Assembly (NCBI RefSeq): GCF_019145195.1
Contig: NZ_JAHSTW010000003.1
Coordinates: forward strand, 1 to 64,000
From: Pseudomonas siliginis
GTDB taxonomy: Bacteria; Pseudomonadota; Gammaproteobacteria; Pseudomonadales; Pseudomonadaceae
Length of the DNA: 64,000 nt
Direction of reading: 5' to 3'
Numbering within the stretch: the stretch's first letter is position 1; each line of letters opens with the position of its first letter. The notes under the pieces were generated by a model, which was given only the letters and a program-made list of their open reading frames with translations, made no database searches and had not been told where the DNA came from. The position numbers were made by a program, and so were the translations under genes. Shown in pieces: positions 6,887-15,099 of the stretch.

Positions 6887-8341
6887 TCAGGACAAAATAT
6901 GGTCGGCCGGTTTCAGCGCCCGGGTCAGTAGGTGATAGCTGAAACTGAAGCCGGGAAACATGGCGATCACATGACCGCTCTTGCTCTGGTACCAACTGTG
7001 GCAACCACCGGACTTCCACACCGTGCGCTGCATTTCCCGGTGGATCATTGCAGTGTAGGTACGTTCTGCGTCACGGCGCACTTCGATGCTGCGCAGGCCT
7101 TTGGCCCGTACGGTGTGGATGCAGTCGAGGATGTAGTTCATCTGCGATTCGATGATGAACAGCGCCGAAGTGTGGCCAATGCCGGTGTTCGGCCCGGTGA
7201 CGATAAACAGGTTGGGGAAATCCGGCAGGCTGGTGCCGAGGTAGGCGCGCGGGTATTCGGCCCAGACATCTCTGAGTTGCACCGCGTTTTTGCCGCTGAC
7301 CGGGTAGGAAATCACCCCGTCGGTGGCGTCGTAACCGGTGGACCAGACGATCAGGTCTACATCGAGATGCTCGCCGTCCACGCTGTTGATCCCGCTTTCG
7401 TCGATCGAAGCGATGCCGTGCTCGCGACTGTGCAACGTGACGTTGGCGCGGCTCAGCGCGGGGTAGTACGTGCTGGACACCAGCACCCGTTTGCAGCCGA
7501 TGGTGAAGTCCGGGGTGAGTTTCTGCCGCAGCAGCGGGTCCGGAACCTGGCGTTTGAGGAACCGCAGCGCATGTCGCTGGACCAGATGAATCGCCGGTCT
7601 CGAGTATTTGAAGGCGATCACCCGGGTTTCGAATTGCCAGTAGATCAGCCAGCGCAGCAGCTTGTACGCCGGCTTCAGACCGAGCAGCCAGCGCTGAAAA
7701 CGGCCGAATTTGCGATCGGCACGCGGCAGCACCCAATGTGGGGTGCGCTGGAACACATGCAGGTGTTCGACTTGTGGCGCAATCGCCGGAATCACCTGGG
7801 CGGCGCTGGCACCACTGCCGACGATCGCCACGCGTTTACCGCGATAGTCGTAGTTGTGATCCCAATTATTTGTGTGAAAAGTCTTGCCTTGAAAGCGATC
7901 CATCCCGGGAAAGCGTGGGATGACCGGCTGACTCAATGGCCCGGAAGCATTGATCAGGAATTGGGTTCGGAAAGTACCTCTGGCGCGGGTGTGCACCAAC
8001 CAATGCTTTTCCGCTTCGTCCCATTCGACGCGCTCGACATCGGCCCCCAGTTCCACGCGCTCGCGTAAACCGAACCGCTCGATCAGCTGTTCGGTGTAGC
8101 GCCGCAGTTCCGCCTGTTCGGCGAACATCTGCGACCAGCGGTAGGGCGCGAATGACAGCGAATACAGCGGCGACGGCACGTCCACCGCTGCGCCGGGGTA
8201 GGTGTTCTGGCACCAGGTGCCGCCGAAGAAGTCGCGTCGTTCAAGAATGCGAAAATCGTCGATTCCGGCCTTGAGCAGGTTGACCGCCGCGCACTGGCCG
8301 CCGAAACCGCTGCCGATGATCAACACAGCGTAGGTATGCAT
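6887..8341 (-). CDS. Flavin-containing monooxygenase, Baeyer-Villiger type
   Basis: 484-residue FAD/NADPH enzyme. The N-terminal FAD motif is GSGFGGQCAAVNLLKAG and the NADPH motif is VGSGASAAQ. FQGKTFHTNNWDH (residues about 150-160) matches the Baeyer-Villiger fingerprint FxGxxxHxxxW with D as the last position, and GGTWCQNTYPGAAVD is also typical. Such enzymes insert oxygen next to a carbonyl, turning ketones into esters or lactones. The start ATG 8339-8341 follows a weak GGGGG ribosome-binding site. It probably forms a two-gene operon with the downstream hydrolase. The exact substrate, from alkyl ketone to terpenoid, cannot be read from the sequence. Confidence 0.85.
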   Translation of the reverse strand: MHTYAVLIIGSGFGGQCAAVNLLKAGIDDFRILERRDFFGGTWCQNTYPGAAVDVPSPLYSLSFAPYRWSQMFAEQAELRRYTEQLIERFGLRERVELGADVERVEWDEAEKHWLVHTRARGTFRTQFLINASGPLSQPVIPRFPGMDRFQGKTFHTNNWDHNYDYRGKRVAIVGSGASAAQVIPAIAPQVEHLHVFQRTPHWVLPRADRKFGRFQRWLLGLKPAYKLLRWLIYWQFETRVIAFKYSRPAIHLVQRHALRFLKRQVPDPLLRQKLTPDFTIGCKRVLVSSTYYPALSRANVTLHSREHGIASIDESGINSVDGEHLDVDLIVWSTGYDATDGVISYPVSGKNAVQLRDVWAEYPRAYLGTSLPDFPNLFIVTGPNTGIGHTSALFIIESQMNYILDCIHTVRAKGLRSIEVRRDAERTYTAMIHREMQRTVWKSGGCHSWYQSKSGHVIAMFPGFSFSYHLLTRALKPADHILS

Positions 8342-8505
8342 GTGCCCCCTTCTTATAGTTGTTTTTCCATTTCCCCTCTTTCATTTATAGCCAACTCTGG
8401 GCCGCGCGTGCGGCGCTGATAGCGCTCTATTCAGGCCGCTGGCCGGTGATGGCTATTTAGCGGCGCCCTGATAGACTCCGAACACATCCGTGTCGGGGTG
8501 TAACC

Positions 8506-9603
8506 ATGCATCGCGCGGTCGAGGCCCTTATGGGAAATACGCGAGGAAAGGGACTTTCACTGGCCAGGAGGCTTTACAGGTCGCGGGTGTTCGGGCTGCT
8601 GCTCGGGCTGATGTGTGTCAGCGTGGCGATGCACGCGCTCGATCCGCCGCTGTGGGTGTGGGGCGTGATGCTGTTCAACGGCCTGGTCTGGCCGCATCTG
8701 GCCTTTCTATGGGCGCGAAGCTCGAGCGTGCCGTTTCGCGCCGAACACCGCAATTTGCTGATCGATGCATTCATGGGCGGCTTCTGGGTCGCCGCCATGC
8801 AGTTCAATCCCTTGCCCAGCGCAACCACGATTTCGATGATGGCGATGAACAACGTCGCCATTGGTGGTGGGCGGTTTTTGCTGGCGGGCACGGCGGCGCA
8901 GCTATTGGGCATCGGCGTCGGGCTGGTGGTGTTTACGCCGGCGTTCATCCCGCCAACAACGCCGCTGCAGCTGTACGCCTGTTTGCCATTGCTGTTGCTG
9001 TATCCGCTGGCGCTGGGCTGGATCTGCTTTCGTCAGGCCTCGACCCTCGGTCGGCACAAGCGTGAGCTGCTGGCGTTGAGTCGCACCGACAGCCTGACCG
9101 GCCTGCTCAATCACGGCGCGTGGAAGGATCAACTGGACCTCGCGTTCCAGCGCTGCAAACGCCAGCAGCAGGGCGCGGCGATTGCCTTGATCGACATCGA
9201 TCACTTCAAGGCGATCAATGACACCTATGGGCATGTCGCTGGCGATATCGTCCTGCGCCAGTTGAGCAAACTGCTCAAACAGAATCTGCGCGCCACGGAT
9301 GTGGCCGGGCGATACGGCGGGGATGAGTTCTGCGTGATCCTGCCGGAGCTGCCACTGTTCAACGCCGCTCAGGCCATGGAAGCCTTGCGCGAGCGTTTCG
9401 CGGTGATGGGCTACGAGCAGAACCCGGCGTTGAAGGTCAGTCTGAGCATTGGTCTGGCCGCCTACGACCCGAGCCATGCCGACGCCACGCGTTGGCTGGA
9501 TGAGGCCGATCAGGCGTTGTACGAAGCCAAGGCCAGTGGGCGCAATCGGGTGATCTGCAACAGTGACAACAAACCGAGGCAGGCGCTGCTGGATTCGGTC
9601 TGA
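8506..9603 (+). CDS. Diguanylate cyclase with MASE2 membrane sensor (AdrA/DgcC-like)
   Basis: 365-residue membrane protein that makes cyclic di-GMP. The N-terminal half (about 25-185) contains several hydrophobic helices with the pattern of a MASE2 domain (RVFGLLLGLMCVS, HLAFLWARSS, NLLIDAFMGGFW). A GGDEF domain follows, with DSLTGLLNHGAW, DIDHFKAINDTYGH and the intact active site RYGGDEF near residue 270. An RxxD inhibitory site is not obvious five residues before GGDEF. The architecture is that of AdrA/DgcC, which drives cellulose or biofilm output in enterics. The start at 8506 follows GGGGTG; a second ATG at 8530 is possible. It is transcribed alone. Confidence 0.88.
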   Translation: MHRAVEALMGNTRGKGLSLARRLYRSRVFGLLLGLMCVSVAMHALDPPLWVWGVMLFNGLVWPHLAFLWARSSSVPFRAEHRNLLIDAFMGGFWVAAMQFNPLPSATTISMMAMNNVAIGGGRFLLAGTAAQLLGIGVGLVVFTPAFIPPTTPLQLYACLPLLLLYPLALGWICFRQASTLGRHKRELLALSRTDSLTGLLNHGAWKDQLDLAFQRCKRQQQGAAIALIDIDHFKAINDTYGHVAGDIVLRQLSKLLKQNLRATDVAGRYGGDEFCVILPELPLFNAAQAMEALRERFAVMGYEQNPALKVSLSIGLAAYDPSHADATRWLDEADQALYEAKASGRNRVICNSDNKPRQALLDSV

Positions 9604-9618
9604 CGGGCGAGCTGATAC

Positions 9619-9709
9619 CTGTGGGAGCGAGCCTGCTCGCGAAAGCGCTGGGTCAGGCGGTATCAATATCGTTTGCCACGACGCCTTCGCGAGCAGGCTC
9701 GCTCCCACC
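9619..9709. repeat. REP pair (REPIN)
   Basis: Forward copy GTGGGAGCGAGCCTGCTCGC at about 9620-9644 and reverse copy at about 9684-9708, separated by some 40 bases. It sits between two plus-strand genes, where it could act as a transcription or mRNA-stability barrier. Confidence 0.85.
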
Positions 9710-9811
9710 GGGGTATGTGTTGTCGGTTAGATCAGTGTCGCATCCGCTATAGAGCCTCGTGCCGATGTCGGTTACGGTTGAATCCCTCCGACACGAAACA
9801 AGGACTGCTTC

Positions 9812-11047
9812 ATGACGTTCTCCTTTCCCCGCTCTCTGCTGGCCGCCAGCCTCGGTCTGTCCCTCGCATTCTCGGCCGCAAACGCTGCCGAACCGCACAA
9901 ACAAGTGCTCGCCGATGCCGAGCAGTATCAGCCCGAAGCCCTGAAAATGTTGGAGCGACTGGTCAATATCGACTCCGGCTCAGGTTATGAGCCGGGCCTG
10001 AAACAGGTCAGCGACATCGCCATCGATGAGCTGAAAAAGCTCGGCGCAACTATCGAACTGGTGCCGAACACCCCGGAGAAATCCAACCACGTGCTAGCCA
10101 CGCTCAAAGGCACCGGCAAGGCGAAAATCCTGCTGATGGCGCACATGGACACGGTGTTCAAGGAAGGCTCCGCCGCCGAGCGGCCTTTCCACATCAAGGA
10201 CGGCCGCGCCTACGGGCCGGGTGTGATGGACGACAAGGGCGGCATCGTCGCCGGCATCTACGCATTGAAAGTGCTGAAGAACCTCGACTTCAAGGATTAC
10301 GCGCAGATCACCTTCCTGCTGGATGCCAGCGAAGAAACCGGCTCGGACGTCGCCACCGACCTGATCAAGAAAACCGCCAAACAGCACGACGTCACCCTCA
10401 ACCTCGAACCGGGGCGCCCGGCCGATGGCCTGGTGGTGTGGCGCAAGGGCAGTGCGACGGCGCTGGTCGAAGTCAAAGGCAAGGCCGCCCACGCCGGCGT
10501 CGCGCCAGAGTTGGGACGGAACGCGGCGATGGAAGCGGCGCATCAGATTCTGCAACTGGGCAAGCTCGGTGACGAGGCGAAGAAGACCACCATCAACTTC
10601 ACCGTGCTCAAGGCCGGCGATCGCACCAACGTGATTCCTGATCAGGCCACGGCCAAGGCGGATGTGCGCGCGGCAGTGCCGGAGGAATTTGATCGCATCG
10701 AGAAGGATCTGGCGCGGGTCTCGCAGGACAAGTTGATTGCCGATACCGAAGTGAAAACGTCCTTGCAGCGCGGTTTGCCGCCGATGCCGCAGACCGCTGA
10801 GTCCGATCGCTTGATGGCCATGGCTCAAGGCATTTACGGCGAAATTGGCCGCAAGCTGACCGAGGAGGGCAGTGGTGGCGCGGCGGATGCCAGTCTGTCC
10901 GCAGGCGTAGGGACGCCGACGCTGGATGGCTTCGGCATTGTCGGCGGCAATATTCATACGCCGGAGGAATATGCCGAAGTGGCGAGCGTGGCGCCGCGGA
11001 TTTACCTGTTGTCGCGGATGATCATGGAGTTGGCCAAGCCGCGGTGA
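9812..11047 (+). CDS. M20 peptidase, glutamate carboxypeptidase (carboxypeptidase G2-like), exported
   Basis: Zinc exopeptidase of 411 residues that resembles Pseudomonas carboxypeptidase G2, the enzyme that removes C-terminal glutamate from folates and glutamyl peptides, along its whole length. A signal peptide (residues 1-26, ending SAANA) points to the periplasm. Metal-ligand motifs follow in order: LLMAHMDTV, GPGVMDDKGG, DASEETGS and NLEPGRP. The dimerisation domain starts at KGKAAHAGVAPELG, and a late His lies in GNIHTPEEYAEV. The role is probably scavenging of glutamyl compounds. It is a single-gene transcript flanked by repeats on both sides. Confidence 0.9.
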   Translation: MTFSFPRSLLAASLGLSLAFSAANAAEPHKQVLADAEQYQPEALKMLERLVNIDSGSGYEPGLKQVSDIAIDELKKLGATIELVPNTPEKSNHVLATLKGTGKAKILLMAHMDTVFKEGSAAERPFHIKDGRAYGPGVMDDKGGIVAGIYALKVLKNLDFKDYAQITFLLDASEETGSDVATDLIKKTAKQHDVTLNLEPGRPADGLVVWRKGSATALVEVKGKAAHAGVAPELGRNAAMEAAHQILQLGKLGDEAKKTTINFTVLKAGDRTNVIPDQATAKADVRAAVPEEFDRIEKDLARVSQDKLIADTEVKTSLQRGLPPMPQTAESDRLMAMAQGIYGEIGRKLTEEGSGGAADASLSAGVGTPTLDGFGIVGGNIHTPEEYAEVASVAPRIYLLSRMIMELAKPR

Positions 11048-11093
11048 TGGGGTTGGTGGTGTGAATGCTTGGGATGGGGTGTCAGTTGACTCA

Positions 11094-11277
11094 CCCCTCA
11101 CCCTAGCCCTCTCCCCCAGGAGAGGGGACTGACCGTGTTGTTTATAGTCAATGCGGCAAGCTTAAGATTTTCTGCTGAATTCAATTTCGCATTCAACACG
11201 GTCCACCACGTCGGCGCAGATCCAGAGCATTCCCCAATCAGTCCCCTCTCCCTCTGGGAGAGGGCTAGGGTGAGGGG
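11094..11277. repeat. 184-bp element with about 39-bp terminal inverted repeats
   Basis: The left arm 11094-11132 (CCCCTCACCCTAGCCCTCTC...) and right arm 11238-11277 are near-perfect inverted copies, differing only in the middle of the arm. The 105-base centre is AT-richer and shows no reading frame. The form suggests a MITE-like or long-hairpin element. It takes up most of the 11048-11448 gap; the rest is the upstream region of the next small gene. Confidence 0.8.
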
Positions 11278-11448
11278 CTTTTGTGGGAAAAGTGGCAGTC
11301 GAGGACGGCGCACAAAAAATACCGAAAAGTCCGACAGAAGCTCTCGTTGCGGCCGTCGGGCGCGGCTCTTATAGTCTCGGTTCGCAGATAACCCTGCGAC
11401 GATCTTGGCCGGTCGAATACAGAACCTGACCTTTCTGGAGTGAACTCT

Positions 11449-11751
11449 ATGACCGACCAAGTAATGCCGCGCTATCTCCCCATCGACACCTACGACGCCG
11501 AATCCCCGGTGCTCTTCATCAATACCCACACTGAACTCAGCGACATGGCCGCCTGTGCGATGCACCGGTTTTTGGTCGTGCGCGATCTGGCCGACACTTT
11601 CGCCAGCCTCAACCTCAAGGGCATCTCCGATTGTGATCTGACGCGGGTGACCAGCGCGGTTCATCTGCTGATGCGCGAGGGCTGCGCGATTCTGAATGTG
11701 ATTCAGGCGCGGGCGGCGCAGCGGGAGGAGGGGTATAAGACGCCGGTTTAG
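11449..11751 (+). CDS. Small conserved-type protein of unknown function
   Basis: 100-residue soluble protein with a mixed helical composition and no signal peptide. TGGAG eight bases before the ATG at 11449 sets the start. The central part (ELSDMAACAMHRFLVVRDLAD, then TRVTSAVHLLMREGCAIL) looks like two amphipathic helices. It resembles in size and style the short Pseudomonas-specific families such as DUF3077, but I cannot confirm membership. It is monocistronic, bounded by the inverted-repeat element upstream and a REP pair downstream. No function is proposed. Confidence 0.7.
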   Translation: MTDQVMPRYLPIDTYDAESPVLFINTHTELSDMAACAMHRFLVVRDLADTFASLNLKGISDCDLTRVTSAVHLLMREGCAILNVIQARAAQREEGYKTPV

Positions 11752-11769
11752 CGGTGCCGCAATAGACGC

Positions 11770-11837
11770 TTTCGCGAGCAGGCTTGCTCCCACAGGGGAC
11801 CGCATTTCAACTGTGGGAGCGAGCCTGCTCGCGAAGG
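11770..11837. repeat. REP pair (REPIN)
   Basis: Reverse copy at about 11770-11795, with GCTTGCTCCC in place of GCTCGCTCCC, and forward copy at 11811-11837. It lies between two convergent genes. Confidence 0.85.
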
Positions 11838-11856
11838 GGCCGGTGCAGCGTGTGCA

Positions 11857-12726
11857 TCACTCCTTGACGCTCATGTACTCCTTGGCCCAGAGAATGTATT
11901 CCTCCGGCTGGGTATAGGTGTGGGTCAACTCGGTCGCGCTCAGGTCGGCGGCCTGGGTGAAGATCTGCCGCTGTTCGCGCAGGCTGTCGTAGGTTGCCTT
12001 GATCGCGGCGAAGTAGGCGCCGTGGCCGTCGATGGTCACGCGTACGCCGAGTTCGGCCAGGCGTTTGTCGTCGCGCAGGGCCGGGTTGCCGTAGGTGACC
12101 AACATCAGCGGCACGGTCAGATGCTCGGCGATCTGTTCCAGCTGATCGAAGTCCTGCACGCCGACCATGCAGATACCGTCAGCGCCCGCCGCCTGATATT
12201 GGCGGGTGCGGCTGATGATTTCCTGATTCGGCAGAATGCCAGCGTTGGTGCGGGCGATGATGGCCATCTCGGTGTCGACCCGGGCTTCCAGCGCCGCGCG
12301 GATCTTGCCGACGCCTTCGGCCACGGTGATCAGGTCGGTGGATTTGCGCCCGAATTGCGCGGGCAGCAAGGTATCTTCGATGGTCAGTGCAGCGACGCCA
12401 GCGCGTTCCAGTTCGACGATGGTGCGCATCACGTTAAGAGCGTTACCGTAGCCGTGGTCGGCGTCGGCGATCACTGGCAATTGGGCGACGCGGCCAATGC
12501 GCGTGGCCTGTTCGGCGAATTCGCTGAGGGTGATCAGGGCGAAGTCCGGCGCGCCAAGCACCTGCAGGGAGGCCACGGAACCGCCGAGGATACCCACTTC
12601 AAAACCAAGGTCAGCGGCGATGCGGGCGGACATCGGGTCGAATACCGAAGCCGTGTGGTAGCAGGTGTCGGAGGCCAGCAGCTGACGGAAGTTATGGCGC
12701 AAATCTTGATGGGAAAGCCTGGTCAT
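11857..12726 (-). CDS. Oxaloacetate decarboxylase, isocitrate lyase/PEP mutase superfamily
   Basis: 289-residue cytoplasmic enzyme closely resembling P. aeruginosa PA4872, a Mg-dependent oxaloacetate decarboxylase, from [20 protein letters not shown] near the N-terminus to the end EYMSVKE. Metal and substrate motifs are visible: [11 protein letters not shown] and [17 protein letters not shown], with IIARTNA after them. PA4872-type enzymes lack the catalytic cysteine loop of methylisocitrate lyase, and that loop is absent here too. The ATG at 12724-12726 is used; the longer frame to 12777 has no matching N-terminal sequence. It is 154 bases downstream of the aruG-like gene and may be a separate transcript. 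Confidence 0.9.
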   Translation of the reverse strand: MTRLSHQDLRHNFRQLLASDTCYHTASVFDPMSARIAADLGFEVGILGGSVASLQVLGAPDFALITLSEFAEQATRIGRVAQLPVIADADHGYGNALNVMRTIVELERAGVAALTIEDTLLPAQFGRKSTDLITVAEGVGKIRAALEARVDTEMAIIARTNAGILPNQEIISRTRQYQAAGADGICMVGVQDFDQLEQIAEHLTVPLMLVTYGNPALRDDKRLAELGVRVTIDGHGAYFAAIKATYDSLREQRQIFTQAADLSATELTHTYTQPEEYILWAKEYMSVKE

Positions 12727-12880
12727 ACGAGTTCCACCAATACATAAGGAATGGAAAGGCTTGAGCAAAGGTGTCAACGCCGAAGAGTGAAAAGGCTATC
12801 ACGCGAATGGGTCAAGAATCATGACGAATTTGCGCGGCAGGACTGGCGGCTGAAAGGTTTAATCTCCCGTGCCGGAAATA

Positions 12881-13915
12881 TCAGGCCGCCACGGCATGTT
12901 GCTGTTGATGGGGCAGGAGCACTGCGCGCACTGAATTGCCTGGCTGAAGTTGCAGGCGTTTGGCAGTGAGACGATCGACAACCAGGCTATTGCCCACCAG
13001 TCGCCCGGGGGCCACGGTGATACGGCAGTTTTCCAGCCGGCGGTTGTGAATCAGCCATAGCGGCGCCTGCTCGTCCGGGGTGCCGAGGCTCAAGGTCAGT
13101 TCGAGGCTGTCGCGCACCGTGCGGATGCTGCGGATCGGCGCTTCGATGACCGGGCCACCGTCGAAAATGTCGATATAGCCTTTGTGCGTGAAGCCCTCGG
13201 CCTGAAGAATCTTCAACGCCGGCTGGGTGTTCGGGTGAGTCTGGCCTATCGCCGCCTGCGCCTGTTCGGTGAGCAGGCAGGTATATAGTGGCTGGCGCGG
13301 CATCAGTTCGGCGATAAAGGCTTTGTTGCCCAGACCGGACAAGTGATCGGCGTGGGTGAAATCCATCTGGAAGAAGTGCCGGCCAAGGCTGTCCCAAAAT
13401 GGCGAGCAACCGTTTTCATCGGCACTGCCGCGCAACTCGGCGATCATCTTCTCGCCAAACAGGTGCGGAAATTCGGCGACGAACAGCAGACGACCCAGCG
13501 ACAACAGGCGGCCATTGCTGCCGTTGCGCTGGTCATGGCGCAGGAACAGCGAGCACAGCTCCGATTGCCCGGTCAGTTCGTTGTTGAGGAACAACGTTGG
13601 GATCTGCCGCTGAATGCCCAGGTCCGGTGCCGAACTGACGGTCACCCCGAGCCGGTAGTTGTACCAGGGCTCGCGCAGGCCAACGGCGCCGGCCATCGCG
13701 CTGACACCGACCACGCGCTGCTCATCATCCTCGAGGACAAACAGGTAATCGGCATCGGCCCGTTCGACCTGTTCGGCGAACGCCCGTTGCGCCCAGCGCA
13801 CCCGGTGCGCAAGTCGGTCCTCGTTGGCCGGAAGGGTGGTGAAACCTGGCCCGGCCTGTTCGACGAGGGTCATCAAGGCAGGCAGGTCGCTGACTTTTAC
13901 CGGACGGACAATCAT
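12881..13915 (-). CDS. Arginine N-succinyltransferase beta-type subunit (AruG-like), second locus
   Basis: 344-residue protein of the AstA/AruG family, which transfers succinyl from succinyl-CoA to the alpha-amine of arginine or ornithine. Family blocks are intact: PGFTTLPANEDRLAHRV, GVSAMAGAVGLREPWYNYR, NELTGQSELCSLFL, CSPFWDSLGRHFF, KAFIAELMPRQPLY and EGFTHKGYIDIFDGGP. AAAGGAG precedes the ATG. Canonical Pseudomonas aruFG genes sit inside aruCFGDBE; none of aruC, D, B or E is near, so this pair is probably a paralogue with a different substrate. It follows the AruF-like gene by 49 bases. Confidence 0.85.
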   Translation of the reverse strand: MIVRPVKVSDLPALMTLVEQAGPGFTTLPANEDRLAHRVRWAQRAFAEQVERADADYLFVLEDDEQRVVGVSAMAGAVGLREPWYNYRLGVTVSSAPDLGIQRQIPTLFLNNELTGQSELCSLFLRHDQRNGSNGRLLSLGRLLFVAEFPHLFGEKMIAELRGSADENGCSPFWDSLGRHFFQMDFTHADHLSGLGNKAFIAELMPRQPLYTCLLTEQAQAAIGQTHPNTQPALKILQAEGFTHKGYIDIFDGGPVIEAPIRSIRTVRDSLELTLSLGTPDEQAPLWLIHNRRLENCRITVAPGRLVGNSLVVDRLTAKRLQLQPGNSVRAVLLPHQQQHAVAA

Positions 13916-13964
13916 GCTCCAACTCCTTTGGCGTACCGATTCAGGCGCGGATGGCTAACGCGGT

Positions 13965-14981
13965 TCACAGAGCGACCAGCCGTATCGAGCTGCCTTCGCT
14001 GACTTTCAGTGCCGCGCAGATGGCGGGTGTCAGGGGCAGCGGTTGATCAGGGTGATAGTCGAGTTCGGTGACAATCGCGCGGTAGTCATGCAGGGCGTCG
14101 TTGCTGAGCAGGTAACGGCCACGGGCGTCGGTCGATACTTGTTGGCGGACAATAGCGGTCTGGCTGCCAGCGATCGAACGAATGTTCGCGGTGCGCGCAT
14201 ACAGCGTCGGACCGGCGTCGAACAAGTCGATGTAGCTGTTGGTTTCGAAGCCTTCACGCGCGAGGATGTCGAACGCTTCCTGGCCGTCCGGGTGCACGCG
14301 GCCGATGCAATCCTGCGCCGCTTGCGGCAGCATCGGCACGTAGATCGGGTATTGCGGCATCAGTTCGGCGAGAAACGTGCGGCTCTGCAACCCGCAGAGG
14401 CGCTCGGCTTCCGCGTACGGCAGGTCGAAGAAATGCTTGCCCAGCGCATCCCAGAACGGCGAGTGACCCTGCTCGTCGCTGTAGCCGACGATCTCGGTGA
14501 TCACCGCCTCGGAGAACCGCTGTGCATGCGCAGCAATGAACAGCAGGCGCGCTCGCGACAACAGTTCGGAAAACGGCGTACGCACCAGCGCGGCGTCAAT
14601 GTGGAAACCGCGCAGCAAGGTATGCCCGCTGAGGTCATGGCACAGCGACAGCGCCGGCACGCCATGCTCGATGTTCAATTCCCGCGAAGCACTGGTGAAG
14701 TGGCGATTGCGCAAGCTGTAGAACGGCTCCTTGAAACCGGCGGTGGCAAGGATTTCCGAGCAGCCGACCAATTGCTGGCGTTCGAGATCTTCCAGTACAA
14801 AGAAATAGTTTTCCGGCCCCTGGGCTGTGGCGGCGCTGTCGAAAGACGCGCACGACGCGGCGATTTTTTCGCGCAGGTGTTCGCTGTCATCCGGCAGCGA
14901 AGTCACGCCGATCAGGCTCTCGCGGGCCAGGCGCTGTAGCTGGGGCAGATCATTCTGCTCGACTGGGCGTAAGACCAGCAT
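13965..14981 (-). CDS. Arginine N-succinyltransferase alpha-type subunit (AruF-like), second locus
   Basis: 338-residue partner of the AruG-like protein; AruF and AruG form a heteromeric arginine/ornithine succinyltransferase. It has the typical blocks SLPDDSEHLREKI, SLCHDLSGHTLL, YSDEQGHSPFWDALGKHFF, RTFLAELMPQYPIYVP and EGFETNSYIDLFDAGPTLYAR. An AGGAG site precedes the ATG at 14979-14981. It lies 118 bases after the APC importer gene, in the same direction, at the end of a locus with a glutamine-synthetase-like ligase and two amidohydrolases. This suggests acylation of an imported amino compound rather than the standard arginine pathway. Confidence 0.85.
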   Translation of the reverse strand: MLVLRPVEQNDLPQLQRLARESLIGVTSLPDDSEHLREKIAASCASFDSAATAQGPENYFFVLEDLERQQLVGCSEILATAGFKEPFYSLRNRHFTSASRELNIEHGVPALSLCHDLSGHTLLRGFHIDAALVRTPFSELLSRARLLFIAAHAQRFSEAVITEIVGYSDEQGHSPFWDALGKHFFDLPYAEAERLCGLQSRTFLAELMPQYPIYVPMLPQAAQDCIGRVHPDGQEAFDILAREGFETNSYIDLFDAGPTLYARTANIRSIAGSQTAIVRQQVSTDARGRYLLSNDALHDYRAIVTELDYHPDQPLPLTPAICAALKVSEGSSIRLVAL

Positions 14982-15099
14982 GGATGTACTCCTGTATCAA
15001 AAGATTCGGCCGATTCGCCGAACCTGACTATCACTGTCGGTGTCCACGCGTTGAATCGGCGGTCGCCTGATTTGTTGTCAGACGCCGCTCTTTTTCTTG

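Noticed and set aside
12881..14981. AruFG-like pair as the canonical arginine succinyltransferase operon
   Set aside because: None of aruC, aruD, aruB or aruE is adjacent and the pair is embedded in a different locus; a paralogue is more likely, pending a genome check.
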